From Gammaproteobacteria bacterium (lineage in GTDB: Bacteria > Pseudomonadota > Gammaproteobacteria > Burkholderiales > Burkholderiaceae_C), in assembly GCA_018820395.1 (NCBI GenBank), contig JAHJOG010000301.1:1-62984 (forward strand): 62,984 nucleotides of DNA, in the 5' to 3' direction. The first letter of the stretch is position 1. Each line of letters starts with the position of its first letter. The notes beneath the pieces were generated by a model. That model was not told where the DNA came from. It searched no databases and was given only the letters and a program-made list of their open reading frames with translations. Of the stretch, positions 54,435 to 62,984 are shown one piece after another. The position numbers were made by a program, and so were the translations under genes.

Positions 54435-55280
54435 TCAGGCCTCGCGCGCGATGCGCCAGCCGTTCTTCTGCAATGCAAGCGCCAGTGCGTCGGCCAAGGT
54501 CGCTTTCGTGGTGATCCCCTGCAGGTCGATGCCCAGATGCACGATGGTCTGCGCAATCTGCGGGCGGATGCCGCTGATGATGCAATCGGCGCCCATCAGC
54601 CGAATGGCGCTCACGGTCTTCAATAGATGTTGTGCGACCAGTGTGTCCACGGTCGGCACACCGGTGATGTCGATGATGGCGAGGCCGGACTCGGTGTCCG
54701 CAATCTTCTGCAGTAGCGTCTCCATCACGATCTGAGTTCGGTTGCTGTCGAGCACTCCGATCATCGGCACGGCGAGCACGCCTTCCCAGAGTTTGATCAC
54801 CGGGGTAGAGAGCTCGAGCAGCTCTTCCTGCTGGCGTTTGATGATGTCTTCGCGGGCTTGCTGAAAGGTCGACACCGTGTATTGCGCCATCTGATCGACG
54901 AGCGTCGTCGTGGCCCAAATCGCCTCCATCAGGGCAGCGGGATCTGCCCCGAGGTCCTGCTGCAAGGCCACGAACAACGGCTTCTTGACCGCCAGGACGA
55001 AAAGGCTCGTGTCACCAGCCGACTGCCCCCGCGCAGCGCGCGAGCCAGAGAGGGATTCCAGTACATGCCGAAGGTCGGCCCAAGCCGGACCTTGCAGCGA
55101 GGCAGGATCCGCATCCGCCGCCAACGCTTGTCCGAGCGCCTTGGCAATTTCGTTCGCCTCCGCGTCGAGGGATCGCCGTACACCAGGTTCTCTGGCACCC
55201 AGCTCGTCAACCCAGTCTTCGACTACTTTTCCATTGGCCCCGGTAATGGCCGAAAGGATCGCTGCGCATTCCCTCTTCAT
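54435..55280 (-). CDS. rsbR: RsbR stressosome sensor with N-terminal globin-like domain
   Basis: The ATG at 55280 gives 281 residues: a helical sensor part (about 1-150), a linker helix (DIIKRQQEELLELSTPVIKL) and a STAS domain (about 158-275). Thr213 in PTVDTLVAQHL matches Thr171, the RsbT target; the second site (Thr205 in B. subtilis) is SGIRP here. The N-domain should bring the stimulus, but I cannot tell what it senses; no proximal His or haem motif is certain. It is first in the operon, 217 bases after the RND genes. Confidence 0.9.
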   Translation of the reverse strand: MKRECAAILSAITGANGKVVEDWVDELGAREPGVRRSLDAEANEIAKALGQALAADADPASLQGPAWADLRHVLESLSGSRAARGQSAGDTSLFVLAVKKPLFVALQQDLGADPAALMEAIWATTTLVDQMAQYTVSTFQQAREDIIKRQQEELLELSTPVIKLWEGVLAVPMIGVLDSNRTQIVMETLLQKIADTESGLAIIDITGVPTVDTLVAQHLLKTVSAIRLMGADCIISGIRPQIAQTIVHLGIDLQGITTKATLADALALALQKNGWRIAREA

Positions 55281-55497
55281 ATGTACCTGCTCGCTTTTGG
55301 TTTCTGAAGCCCGCGCCGCGGGAGAACTAGCGAGGGATTCTAGGCAGAATGTCGCACGCTGCGGGCGACGCCTGACAAGAATAGGGCCGGGCGCCGGCGT
55401 GGCGAAGAGTACCGATCGAGCTTGGCCGCCGGCCTCGACCCCACCCTCGATCACGCCGTCGGAGTGATTCCACCCCAGGCCGGGGCCATCGCGACCC

Positions 55498-56937
55498 TCA
55501 AGCCTTCACATCCCAAGCGCCCCCCAGCGCCCGAATCAACCCGACGGTCGCCTGGTACTGCGCCGACCGAACCTGCAGCGCCTGACGCCGATTGCGCAAC
55601 TCGCTGCGCCGTGCATCGAGCAGATCGAGCTGGCTCACCAGCCCATTGCGGTAGCGCGAATCCGACAGCACCGTCGCACGCTTGGACGAGGCCACCGCCC
55701 TCGCCTGCACTTCCGATTGCGCCTCGAGGATACGCAGCGACGACAGCTGGTCTTCCACGTCCTTGAAGGCCGTGAGCACCTGTTCGCGGTAGCTCGCCAG
55801 CGCCCCGTCGAGCTGGGCCGATGCGGTCTGCACATTGGCCTCGCGGCGTCCGCCGTCGAAGAGCGGCAGCGACAGCAAGGCGCCGATGCCCCACGAGCGC
55901 GCCGACCACTTGAACAGGTCGCCGAGTTCAGGCGACGCGTAGCCGCCGGCGCCGGTCAGCGAGATGCTCGGGAACCAGGCCGTCTGCGCCACGCCCACGC
56001 GCGATTGCGCGGCCAGCACCGACTTCTGCGCGGCCGACACGTCCGGGCGGCGTGCCAACACCGTCGAAGGCACGCCGGCCGGAATGGTCGGCAGCACCGT
56101 CGACCAGCGGTCCGCGCGCATCTCGAAGGTCGATGCGGTGTCGCCGGTCAGCACCGCCAGCGCGTGTTCGAGTTCGGCGCGCCGACGGTCGAGCGTCAAG
56201 GCCTCGGACTCGGTCGATGCCACTTCGGTCTCTACGCGCACCACGTCGAGTTCCGCGATGTCGCCGGCGCGTTGCCGGCGCCGCGTGAGGTCCAGCGTGT
56301 CGCGGTAGGCCGCGACCGTTTCGTCGACGATGGCGCGCTCGGCGTCGAGCGCTCGCAGCGACAGGTAGGTCTGCGCAGTCTCGGCCTGCACGAGCAGGCG
56401 CGTGCTTTGCAGCAGGCCGGCGCGCGACTCGGCGTCGAGCCGCGCCGCATCGCTGGCGCGCGATAGCCGGCCGAACAGGTCGAGCTCGTACGAGAAGTTG
56501 GCGCCGGCCGTGAGCAGCGTTCCCGGCTGGCCGGTGGCCGTCCGGTCGATGCCGGCGGCCCGGCTTGCGCCCGCGCCCAAGCCGATCTGCGGCGAGCGGT
56601 CGGCATCGGTGCTGCGTGCGATCGCGCGGGCTTCGGCCAGGCGCGCGGCGGCTTGCTGGATGCTCGTGTTATTGGCGTCCGCATGCGCCACCAGGGCGTC
56701 GAGCGCCGGGTCGCCGAACGCGCGCCACCACTCGCCGCGGGCTTGCGCTTCGGCAGGCTGCGCGCGCGTCCAGGTGCCCGATGCGGGCGCTGCGGCCACT
56801 TCCTTGAAGGCCGGCGGCGCCTGGAACGTGGGGGCCTCCGGCGTCACGGTCGCACAGCCGGCCAGGACCAGCGCGGCCACCAGCGGCACTAGGCGAGCGG
56901 GCCAGGCCCGGCCCGGAATGATTCGATCGAAATTCAT
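55498..56937 (-). CDS. RND efflux outer-membrane channel (OprM/NodT family)
   Basis: The 479-residue lipoprotein has a signal ending LVLAGCAT (lipobox LAGC) and the two repeats of the TolC-like trimer. Family phrases are EWWRAFGDPALDALVAHADANN, YELDLFGRLSRASDAARLDAE, RPDVSAAQKSVLAAQSRVGVA, and PLFDGGRREANV. It completes a tripartite pump with the two genes before it, starting 42 bases after the permease gene. Confidence 0.94.
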   Translation of the reverse strand: MNFDRIIPGRAWPARLVPLVAALVLAGCATVTPEAPTFQAPPAFKEVAAAPASGTWTRAQPAEAQARGEWWRAFGDPALDALVAHADANNTSIQQAAARLAEARAIARSTDADRSPQIGLGAGASRAAGIDRTATGQPGTLLTAGANFSYELDLFGRLSRASDAARLDAESRAGLLQSTRLLVQAETAQTYLSLRALDAERAIVDETVAAYRDTLDLTRRRQRAGDIAELDVVRVETEVASTESEALTLDRRRAELEHALAVLTGDTASTFEMRADRWSTVLPTIPAGVPSTVLARRPDVSAAQKSVLAAQSRVGVAQTAWFPSISLTGAGGYASPELGDLFKWSARSWGIGALLSLPLFDGGRREANVQTASAQLDGALASYREQVLTAFKDVEDQLSSLRILEAQSEVQARAVASSKRATVLSDSRYRNGLVSQLDLLDARRSELRNRRQALQVRSAQYQATVGLIRALGGAWDVKA

Positions 56938-56979
56938 GATGTGCTTTCTAGAAAGATGCCGTGTGCAGTCATGTCGTGT

Positions 56980-59900
56980 TCATTCATGCGGGTGGCGCGG
57001 TGCCGCAGGCATCGGCCGCAGGTTGCCGCCGCCATGCGCTCCGGGTGCGGCGTCGATGGCGGCCGACGCGTTCGGCACCTCGCCATGCAGCTTGAGCGGC
57101 CGGTTGCCCGTGAGGCGGCGCAGCACGACATAGAACACCGGCGTGAGGAAGAGGCCGAAGGCCGTCACGCCGATCATTCCGGCGAACACCGCCACACCCA
57201 TGGCCGAGCGCATCTCGGCGCCGGCGCCGGTGGCGAGCACCAGGGGCAGCACGCCCATCACGAAGGCCAGCGAGGTCATCAGGATCGGGCGCAGGCGCAA
57301 CCGCGACGCTTCGATCGCCGCCTCGACCGGACTTCGGCCCGCGAACTCCAGCTCGCGCGCAAATTCGACGATCAGGATGGCGTTCTTCGCGCTCAGCCCG
57401 ACCAGCACGATGAGCCCGATCTGCGTGAAGACGTTGTTGTCGCCGCCCGAGATCCACACCCCGGTCATGGCGGCGAGCAGGCCCATCGGCACGATCAGGA
57501 TGATCGCGATCGGCAGCGTCAGGCTCTCGTACTGCGCGGCGAGCACCAGGAACACCAGCAGGATCGCCAGCGGAAACACCAGGAAGGCCGAGTTGCCGGC
57601 CAGGATCTCCTGGTAGGTCAGCTCCGTCCACTCGAAGCCGATGCCCTGCGGCAGGGTTTCGGCAGCGATGCGTTCGATGGCGTCCTGCGCCTGGCCGGAC
57701 GAATAGCCCGGCGCCGGCCCGCCGTTGATGTCGGCCGCCAGATACCCGTTGTAGCGCATGGCGCGTTCGGGACCGAAGCTGGAGCTGACCTTCATCAGCG
57801 CCGACAACGGCACCATCTCGCCCGAGTTGCTGCGCACCTTGAGCAGGCCGATGTCCTCGGCGCGCGCGCGGTACGGCGCGTCGGCCTGCACCCGCACGCT
57901 GTAGGTGCGGCCGAACTTGTTGAAGTCGTTCGCATACAGGCTTCCGAGGTAGATCTGCATGGTGTCGAAGATGTCCGTCCCCGGCACGCCGAGCTGGCGC
58001 GCCTTGGTGCGGTCGATGTCCGCGTACAGCTGCGGAACGTTCACCTGCCAGCTGGTGAACATGCCGGCCAGCTCGGGCGCCTTGGAGGCCTTGGCCATGA
58101 AGGCCTTGACCGCCGAGTCCATTTGGCCGTAGCCCAGCGAGGCGCGGTCTTCCAGCTGCAGCTTGAAGCCGCCGGTGGTGCCCAGGCCCGCCACGGGCGG
58201 TGGCGGGAACATCACGATGAAGGCATCCTGGATGCCCGCGAAGGCCTGGTTGAGCTGGCCCGCGACCGCACCGCCGCTCTGGTCGATGCGCTTGCGCTCC
58301 GCAAAGGGCTTCAGCGTCGCGAACACGATGCCCGAGTTGGAACTGTTGGTGAAACCGTTGATCGACAGGCCCGGGAACGCGATGGCGTCTTCCACGTTGG
58401 GGTTCTTCTTCATGAGCTCGCCCATGCGGTGGATCACGTCTTCGGTGCGGTCGAGCGTGGCGCCGTCCGGCAACTGCGCGAAGCCGATCAGGTACTGCTT
58501 GTCCTGCGCCGGCACGAAGCCGCTGGGCACCGCCTTGAAGAGCCCGAAGGTCACGCCGATGAGCGCGAGATAGATCACCAGCATCAGCGTCTTGCGCGAG
58601 ATCACGCCCTTGACGCCGCCGCTGTAGGCATCGGAGCCGCGATGGAACAGTCGGTTGAAGCCGCGGAACAGCCAGCCGAACGCCCGGTCCATGCCGCGTG
58701 TGAGCGCGTCCTTAGGCTGATCGTGGCCGCGCAGCAGCAGGGCCGCGAGCGCGGGCGACAGCGTGAGCGAATTGATCGCCGAGATCACGGTCGAAATGGC
58801 GATGGTCACTGCGAACTGCCGGTAGAACTGCCCCGTGAGCCCGCTGATGAAGGCGAGCGGCACGAACACCGCCACCAGCACCAGCGCGATCGCGATGATC
58901 GGCCCCGACACCTCGCGCATGGCGCGGTAGGTGGCCTCGCGCGGCGTCAGCCCGGCCTCGATGTTGCGCTCGACGTTCTCGACCACCACGATCGCGTCGT
59001 CCACCACGATGCCGATCGCCAGCACCAGCCCGAACAGGCTCAGCGCGTTGATCGAGAAGCCGAGCAGGTGCAGCACCGCGAAGGTGCCGACCACCGACAC
59101 CGGCACCGCGAGCAGCGGGATGATCGACGCACGCCAGGTCTGCAGGAAGAGGATCACCACCAGCACCACCAGCGCGATGGCTTCGAGCAGCGTGTGCAGC
59201 ACCGATTCGATGGAGGCGCGCACGAACTGCGTCGGGTCGTAGGCAATGCGGTACTCGACGCCCTGCGGCATGTTCTTCTGCAGCTCGTCCATGGTCTTGC
59301 GCACGTTGGCCGAGATGTCGAGCGCGTTGGAGCCTGGCGCCTGGAACACGCCCATGCCGACCGCCGGGTCGTTGTTGAGCAGCGAGCGCAGCGAATAGTC
59401 GGCCGCGCCGAGTTCGAGCCGCGCCACATCGCGCAGCCGGGTCACCGCGCCGTCGGAGCCGGTCTTGACGATGATGTCGCCGAACTCTTCTTCGTTCTGC
59501 AGGCGGCCCTGGGCGTTGATCGACAACTGCATGTCCACGCCCGAAAGACCCGGCGATGCACCCACCACGCCGGCCGCGGCCTGGATGTTCTGGCTGCGGA
59601 TGGCCGCCACGACGTCGCTCGCCGACAGCCCGCGCTGCGCCACCTTCTGCGGGTCGAGCCAGACGCGCATCGAGTAGTCGCCGCCGCCGAAGATCTGCAC
59701 CTGGCCCACGCCCTGGATGCGCGCCAGCCGGTCCTTGACGTTCAGCACCGCGTAGTTGCGCAGGTAGTTGATGTCGTAGCGGTTGTTGGGCGACACGAGG
59801 TGCACCACCATCGTGAGGTCCGGTGCGCTTTTGACGGTCGTGATGCCGAGGCGCCGCACTTCTTCGGGCAGGCGCGGCTCGGCCTGCGAGACGCGGTTCT

Positions 59901-60228
59901 GCACCAGTTGCTGCGCCTTGTCCGGGTCGGTGCCGAGCTGGAAGGTGACGGTGAGCGTGAGCACGCCGTCGGCCGTCGCCTGGCTGCCCATGTAGAGCAT
60001 GCGCTCGACCCCGTTGATCGACTCCTCCAGCGGCGTCGCCACGGTCTCGGCGATCACCTTCGGGTTGGCGCCGGGGTACTGCGCGCGCACCACCACCGAG
60101 GGCGGCGCGACTTCGGGGTACTCGGAAATCGGCAGGCCGCGCAGGGCGATCAGCCCGGCGATCAGCATCAGCACCCACAGCACGCCGGCGAAGATGGGCC
60201 GGTCGATGAAGAATTTGGAGAGGTTCAT
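56980..60228 (-). CDS. RND multidrug efflux permease (HAE1 family)
   Basis: This 1082-residue inner-membrane protein begins MNLSKFFIDRPIFAGVLWVL and has two sets of six spans and two large periplasmic loops. The proton-relay Asp pair is in GIVVDDAIVVVENVERN in TM4, and the second half shows GLSAKNAILIVEFA. It is closest in type to MexB/MexF/OqxB pumps that expel drugs, dyes or solvents by proton exchange. It follows the adaptor by 63 bases. A very long open frame on the opposite strand is an artefact of codon bias. Confidence 0.96.
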   Translation of the reverse strand: MNLSKFFIDRPIFAGVLWVLMLIAGLIALRGLPISEYPEVAPPSVVVRAQYPGANPKVIAETVATPLEESINGVERMLYMGSQATADGVLTLTVTFQLGTDPDKAQQLVQNRVSQAEPRLPEEVRRLGITTVKSAPDLTMVVHLVSPNNRYDINYLRNYAVLNVKDRLARIQGVGQVQIFGGGDYSMRVWLDPQKVAQRGLSASDVVAAIRSQNIQAAAGVVGASPGLSGVDMQLSINAQGRLQNEEEFGDIIVKTGSDGAVTRLRDVARLELGAADYSLRSLLNNDPAVGMGVFQAPGSNALDISANVRKTMDELQKNMPQGVEYRIAYDPTQFVRASIESVLHTLLEAIALVVLVVILFLQTWRASIIPLLAVPVSVVGTFAVLHLLGFSINALSLFGLVLAIGIVVDDAIVVVENVERNIEAGLTPREATYRAMREVSGPIIAIALVLVAVFVPLAFISGLTGQFYRQFAVTIAISTVISAINSLTLSPALAALLLRGHDQPKDALTRGMDRAFGWLFRGFNRLFHRGSDAYSGGVKGVISRKTLMLVIYLALIGVTFGLFKAVPSGFVPAQDKQYLIGFAQLPDGATLDRTEDVIHRMGELMKKNPNVEDAIAFPGLSINGFTNSSNSGIVFATLKPFAERKRIDQSGGAVAGQLNQAFAGIQDAFIVMFPPPPVAGLGTTGGFKLQLEDRASLGYGQMDSAVKAFMAKASKAPELAGMFTSWQVNVPQLYADIDRTKARQLGVPGTDIFDTMQIYLGSLYANDFNKFGRTYSVRVQADAPYRARAEDIGLLKVRSNSGEMVPLSALMKVSSSFGPERAMRYNGYLAADINGGPAPGYSSGQAQDAIERIAAETLPQGIGFEWTELTYQEILAGNSAFLVFPLAILLVFLVLAAQYESLTLPIAIILIVPMGLLAAMTGVWISGGDNNVFTQIGLIVLVGLSAKNAILIVEFARELEFAGRSPVEAAIEASRLRLRPILMTSLAFVMGVLPLVLATGAGAEMRSAMGVAVFAGMIGVTAFGLFLTPVFYVVLRRLTGNRPLKLHGEVPNASAAIDAAPGAHGGGNLRPMPAAPRHPHE

Positions 60229-60291
60229 GGTGTTCTTTCGCGCACGGAAGCACCGCGCCTCGGCCCTCGAGGCGCCGCGCTCACAGCAGGA

Positions 60292-61527
60292 TCAGGGGTT
60301 GGAGGCCAGCTTGCGTTCGGCAGGCCGTTCGGTTGCGGCATTCATCGGCACCGCTTGCGGCGCCACGAGAGCACCTGGGCGCACGTGCTGCAGGCCATTG
60401 ACGATCACGCGCTCGCCGTCGCGCAGCCCGGCGGTCACCACGCGCAGCCCGTTGGCCGGCGCGCCGAGCGTGACTTCGCGGTATTCGGCCTTGTCGCCGG
60501 CGCCGACGACCATCACGAACTTCTTGTTCTGGTCGGTGCCGATGGCGCGTTCGCTCACCAGAATCACCGGCCGGGCCGTGGCCTGGCCCATGCGGATGCG
60601 CGCGAACTGCCCGGGAATCAGTGCGCCGTCGGCGTTGTCGAAGGTTGCACGCACGTGCACGGTGCCGCTGCGCGCGTCGACCTGGTTGTCGATCAGCTGC
60701 AGCCGGCCTTCATAGGGCGTGCCGTCCACCGCCGTGGTGCCCATCTGCACCGGGATGGCGTCGAGCTTGCGCGTGCCGGCGCCGCCCGGAAGATCCTTGA
60801 GCGCATGCAGCACCACCTGCTCGTCGGCATCGAAGCTCGCGTAGATCGGGCTGACCGACACCAGCGTGGTCAGCACCGGTGCGCTCGGCCCCGCGGCGAC
60901 CAAGTTGCCCACAGTCACTTCGAGGCGCCCGATGCGGCCCGCCACGGGTGCACGCACCTGCGTGTAGCCGAGGTTCAGCCGTGCGCTCTGCAGTTGGGCC
61001 TGCGCCGCGCGCAGGTTGGCTTCGGCCTCGCTGCCCGCATTGATGCGTTCGTCGAGTTCGCGCTGGGCGATGGCCTTTTCGTCCCACAGGCGCCGAGCGC
61101 GCTGCTGCTCGCTGCGCGTGAACGACACGCGGGCCGCGGCCGACGCCACCTGGGCTTGGGCGCGCTCGACCTCGGCGGCGTACGGCGCGCGGTCGATGGT
61201 GATCAGCAGATCGCCCTGCTTGACCAGCGAGCCTTCCCGAAAGTGCACGGCCTGCACGGCACCGGCGACGCGCGAACGCACGTCGACGCGTTCGACCGCT
61301 TCGAGCCGGCCCGAGAACTCGTCCCAGGCGTGGATCTCGGTGGCGGCCACGGTCGCGACCGACACGGGCGTGGCCTGCGGTGCCGCCGCAGCGGGCGGCG
61401 TGTTATTGGCCTCTGCGTCGAACACGTAGAGCCCGGCGCCGCCGGCCGCGATGGCGACCACGGCGGTCAGGCCGGTGATGGCGGGCCAAAAGCGGCGACG
61501 GATCTTGGAAGTCGATTGGCTTTGCAT
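60292..61527 (-). CDS. RND efflux periplasmic adaptor (MFP/HlyD family)
   Basis: The ATG at 61527 gives a 411-residue protein with an N-terminal membrane anchor (about 13-35: WPAITGLTAVVAIAAGGAGL), a lipoyl half-motif (EGSLVKQGDLLITID), a helical hairpin (about 105-170) and LNLGYTQVRAPVAGRIGRLEV as the second half-motif. It joins the pump to the outer channel. It is the first gene of the tripartite set; no TetR or MarR gene is adjacent. Confidence 0.95.
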   Translation of the reverse strand: MQSQSTSKIRRRFWPAITGLTAVVAIAAGGAGLYVFDAEANNTPPAAAAPQATPVSVATVAATEIHAWDEFSGRLEAVERVDVRSRVAGAVQAVHFREGSLVKQGDLLITIDRAPYAAEVERAQAQVASAAARVSFTRSEQQRARRLWDEKAIAQRELDERINAGSEAEANLRAAQAQLQSARLNLGYTQVRAPVAGRIGRLEVTVGNLVAAGPSAPVLTTLVSVSPIYASFDADEQVVLHALKDLPGGAGTRKLDAIPVQMGTTAVDGTPYEGRLQLIDNQVDARSGTVHVRATFDNADGALIPGQFARIRMGQATARPVILVSERAIGTDQNKKFVMVVGAGDKAEYREVTLGAPANGLRVVTAGLRDGERVIVNGLQHVRPGALVAPQAVPMNAATERPAERKLASNP

Positions 61528-61673
61528 GATGAAAATCCTCGTGTGGATGACTTGTGAAATGCAGCGGCTCGCCCGGCGATGTGAAGCCGTCGGCCAGGGG
61601 TCGCCCCTGCCGGGTTGGCCGGCGGGCGATGCGTGGGAAAAAGGGAAGGCGCGCGAGCGCCGGGTCGGGCCTT

Positions 61674-62546
61674 CTAGGCGGGCGAAGGCTGTCGCGGCGC
61701 GCTGTCGGCGAAGAAGGCCCGCAGGTGTTCGCTCACGGATTCCAGGCAGGCGCATTCGCCGAAGCTCGGGTCGTAGACATCGTCCGGACACTTGGCGCCG
61801 GACGGCAGCACCTTTTGCGTGACCGCGATGCCGGCCTTGTGCAGCCGGGCGGCGAAGCTCAGCGCCTCGTCCCGCATCGCGTCGTCTTCGCCGACCAGCA
61901 CCAGCGTCGGAGCCAGGGCGTTGAGCCGCAGCGAGGCACCGGGCACCGCATAGGGATGCGTGGCGTTCATCGGGTGGCTCAGGTATTCCTGCCAGCCGCT
62001 CGCCCAGCGGCAGCGGGTGTCGCCTTCGGACGCGTTGCGCAGCGACGGCGTGCCGGCGCACGGGTCGAGCATGGGCGAGAACAGGATCTGGCCGCCGAGC
62101 GGCGGATGCGCCCGGTCGCGCGCCACCAGGGCCACGCCGGCCGCCACATTGCCGCCGGCCTCTTCGCCGGCCAGATACACGCTGGCGCCCTTGCCGGCCA
62201 GCTTCACGCGCTGCTTGTAGAGCCACGCGAGTGCCGCGTAGCCGACCTCGATGGGCTTCGGAAACGGTTCGAGCGGATAGGCCAGCGACATGACCACCGC
62301 ACCGGCATGCGCCAGCAGGCGCGCCACGTTCCGGCCTGCATCAAGCCCGCCGCTCATGAAGGTGCCGCCGTGAAAGTGCAGCACCAGCGGCACGGTCTGG
62401 CCGCGCGGCCGCTCGCCATAGAGTCGGCCTTGCACGGTTTCGTTGTCGCCGACCGGCACGACAACATCGACCTCGCCGCCCGGCGTCGAGGCAGCCGTCC
62501 GGGCCGCGGAGGCGTCGGCGGAAGGCGAAGTGGGACGGGTGGACAT
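61674..62546 (-). CDS. HSL-type alpha/beta hydrolase fold protein lacking the catalytic serine
   Basis: The protein (290 residues from the ATG at 62546) has the HSL-family fold: oxyanion HFHGGTFMSG, SLAYPLEPFPKP (usual for this family), LVLVGEDDAMRDEAL (acid loop). The nucleophile elbow, usually GDSAGG, is GEEAGG, with Glu129 where Ser should be, and no His stands in the usual catalytic place near the end; LPSGAKCPDDVYD takes that segment, with a Cys. So it is probably not an esterase. It precedes the RND operon by 146 bases on the same strand and is divergent from a LysR gene. Confidence 0.8.
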   Translation of the reverse strand: MSTRPTSPSADASAARTAASTPGGEVDVVVPVGDNETVQGRLYGERPRGQTVPLVLHFHGGTFMSGGLDAGRNVARLLAHAGAVVMSLAYPLEPFPKPIEVGYAALAWLYKQRVKLAGKGASVYLAGEEAGGNVAAGVALVARDRAHPPLGGQILFSPMLDPCAGTPSLRNASEGDTRCRWASGWQEYLSHPMNATHPYAVPGASLRLNALAPTLVLVGEDDAMRDEALSFAARLHKAGIAVTQKVLPSGAKCPDDVYDPSFGECACLESVSEHLRAFFADSAPRQPSPA

Positions 62547-62714
62547 GGGCAACCTTGAGGAAGGACGATGGGTTGAATGTTACGACGCCGGGCAGCCAGT
62601 TCAACTGCATCGGCCCTTCAACTCTGTTTCCATCCGGATAACAATCGGGCCTCGACCCCATGTGAGAATTCCGCTCCCCGGGGCAACCAACCGGGATCAT
62701 CAGGAGCAGCATCC

Positions 62715-62984
62715 ATGGACCAGATCCAGGCCATGCGGATCTTTGTCCGCGTCGTCGAAGCGGGCACCTTCACCCGCGCAGCAGATTCACTCGGTCTTCC
62801 GAAGGGCACCGTCACCAAGCAGATCCAGGGCCTGGAGGCGCGCCTGCGCGTCAAGCTGCTGAACCGCACCACGCGCCGCGTGACCGTGACGCCCGACGGC
62901 GCCGCCTATTACGAACGCGCGGCACGGCTGCTCAACGACTACGACGACATCGAAGCCAGCATGACGAACGCGCAGGCCAACCCG
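62715..62984 (+). CDS. LysR-family regulator, N-terminal part (cut by window edge)
   Basis: The first 90 codons are visible. MDQIQAMRIFVRVVEAGTFT and SLGLPKGTVTKQIQGLEARL are a typical LysR winged helix, and LLNRTTRRVTVTPDGAAYYE ends it. A GGAG site lies before the ATG at 62715. It is divergent from the pseudo-hydrolase and RND genes across 168 bases, so it is the likely local regulator. Its effector domain lies outside the window. Confidence 0.92.
   Translation, partial: MDQIQAMRIFVRVVEAGTFTRAADSLGLPKGTVTKQIQGLEARLRVKLLNRTTRRVTVTPDGAAYYERAARLLNDYDDIEASMTNAQANP

Noticed and set aside
56941..61557. A 1538-codon open frame on the plus strand opposite the RND permease and adaptor genes
   Set aside because: It is rich in His, Arg and Asp with no domain, and it mirrors the codon bias of well-supported genes on the other strand. 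High-GC genes often leave the antisense frame open.

Overview
The window looks like chromosomal DNA of a high-GC betaproteobacterium, most likely Comamonadaceae and close to Variovorax. The pointers are a Bug-type (TctC) solute receptor, an imuA-imuB-dnaE2 SOS cassette, a DUF2868/DUF3482 gene pair, an Acr3/ArsH arsenic operon, HAE1-type RND efflux and a Gram-negative stressosome operon. Genus placement is inference; no rRNA is present.

Layout. 1-8341 is accessory. A UvrA-like C-terminus and two small genes are followed by lower-GC DNA with two broken tyrosine recombinases, a tRNA-Gly(CCC), and a 5.1 kb islet holding an RHS polymorphic toxin, a candidate immunity gene and an Apea-like HEPN protein. 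A second copy of the tRNA 3' end closes the islet at 8312-8341. 8450-19331 holds a BCCT transporter, a YegD-like Hsp70, a large lipoprotein, a decayed CYTH gene, an arsenic operon (arsR-arsC-arsC-acr3-arsH-MFS) and a ferritin-like protein. 19420-30258 holds an Ala-Pro-rich lipoprotein, an MmcB-like nuclease, an EAL/HDOD protein and the SOS mutasome behind a LexA box; imuB and dnaE2 each carry one frameshift. 30475-37931 holds small envelope genes and a five-gene minus-strand operon (Rieske oxygenase, Bug receptor, hydroxypyruvate isomerase-like, LigB-type dioxygenase, alpha/beta hydrolase) opposite a LysR gene.

38121-49643 is mostly housekeeping: an ABC exporter, a 24-residue membrane peptide, DUF2868/GTPase, nth, cobQ, a Tat-exported dienelactone hydrolase, a PQQ-type sugar dehydrogenase, a small lipoprotein, an antitoxin with a gutted PIN toxin, and TerC. 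49761-55280 is a tightly coupled six-gene stressosome operon (rsbR, rsbS, rsbT, an RsbT/phosphatase fusion, a soluble histidine kinase and a hybrid kinase) with no sigma factor beside it. 55498-62984 is an RND efflux operon preceded by an alpha/beta-hydrolase-fold protein that lacks the nucleophile serine and divergent from a truncated LysR gene.

The most rewarding items are the stressosome-to-phosphorelay operon, the tRNA-Gly toxin/HEPN islet, the doubly frameshifted SOS mutasome, the possible aromatic-degradation operon, and genes gutted by internal deletions (CYTH, PIN toxin).
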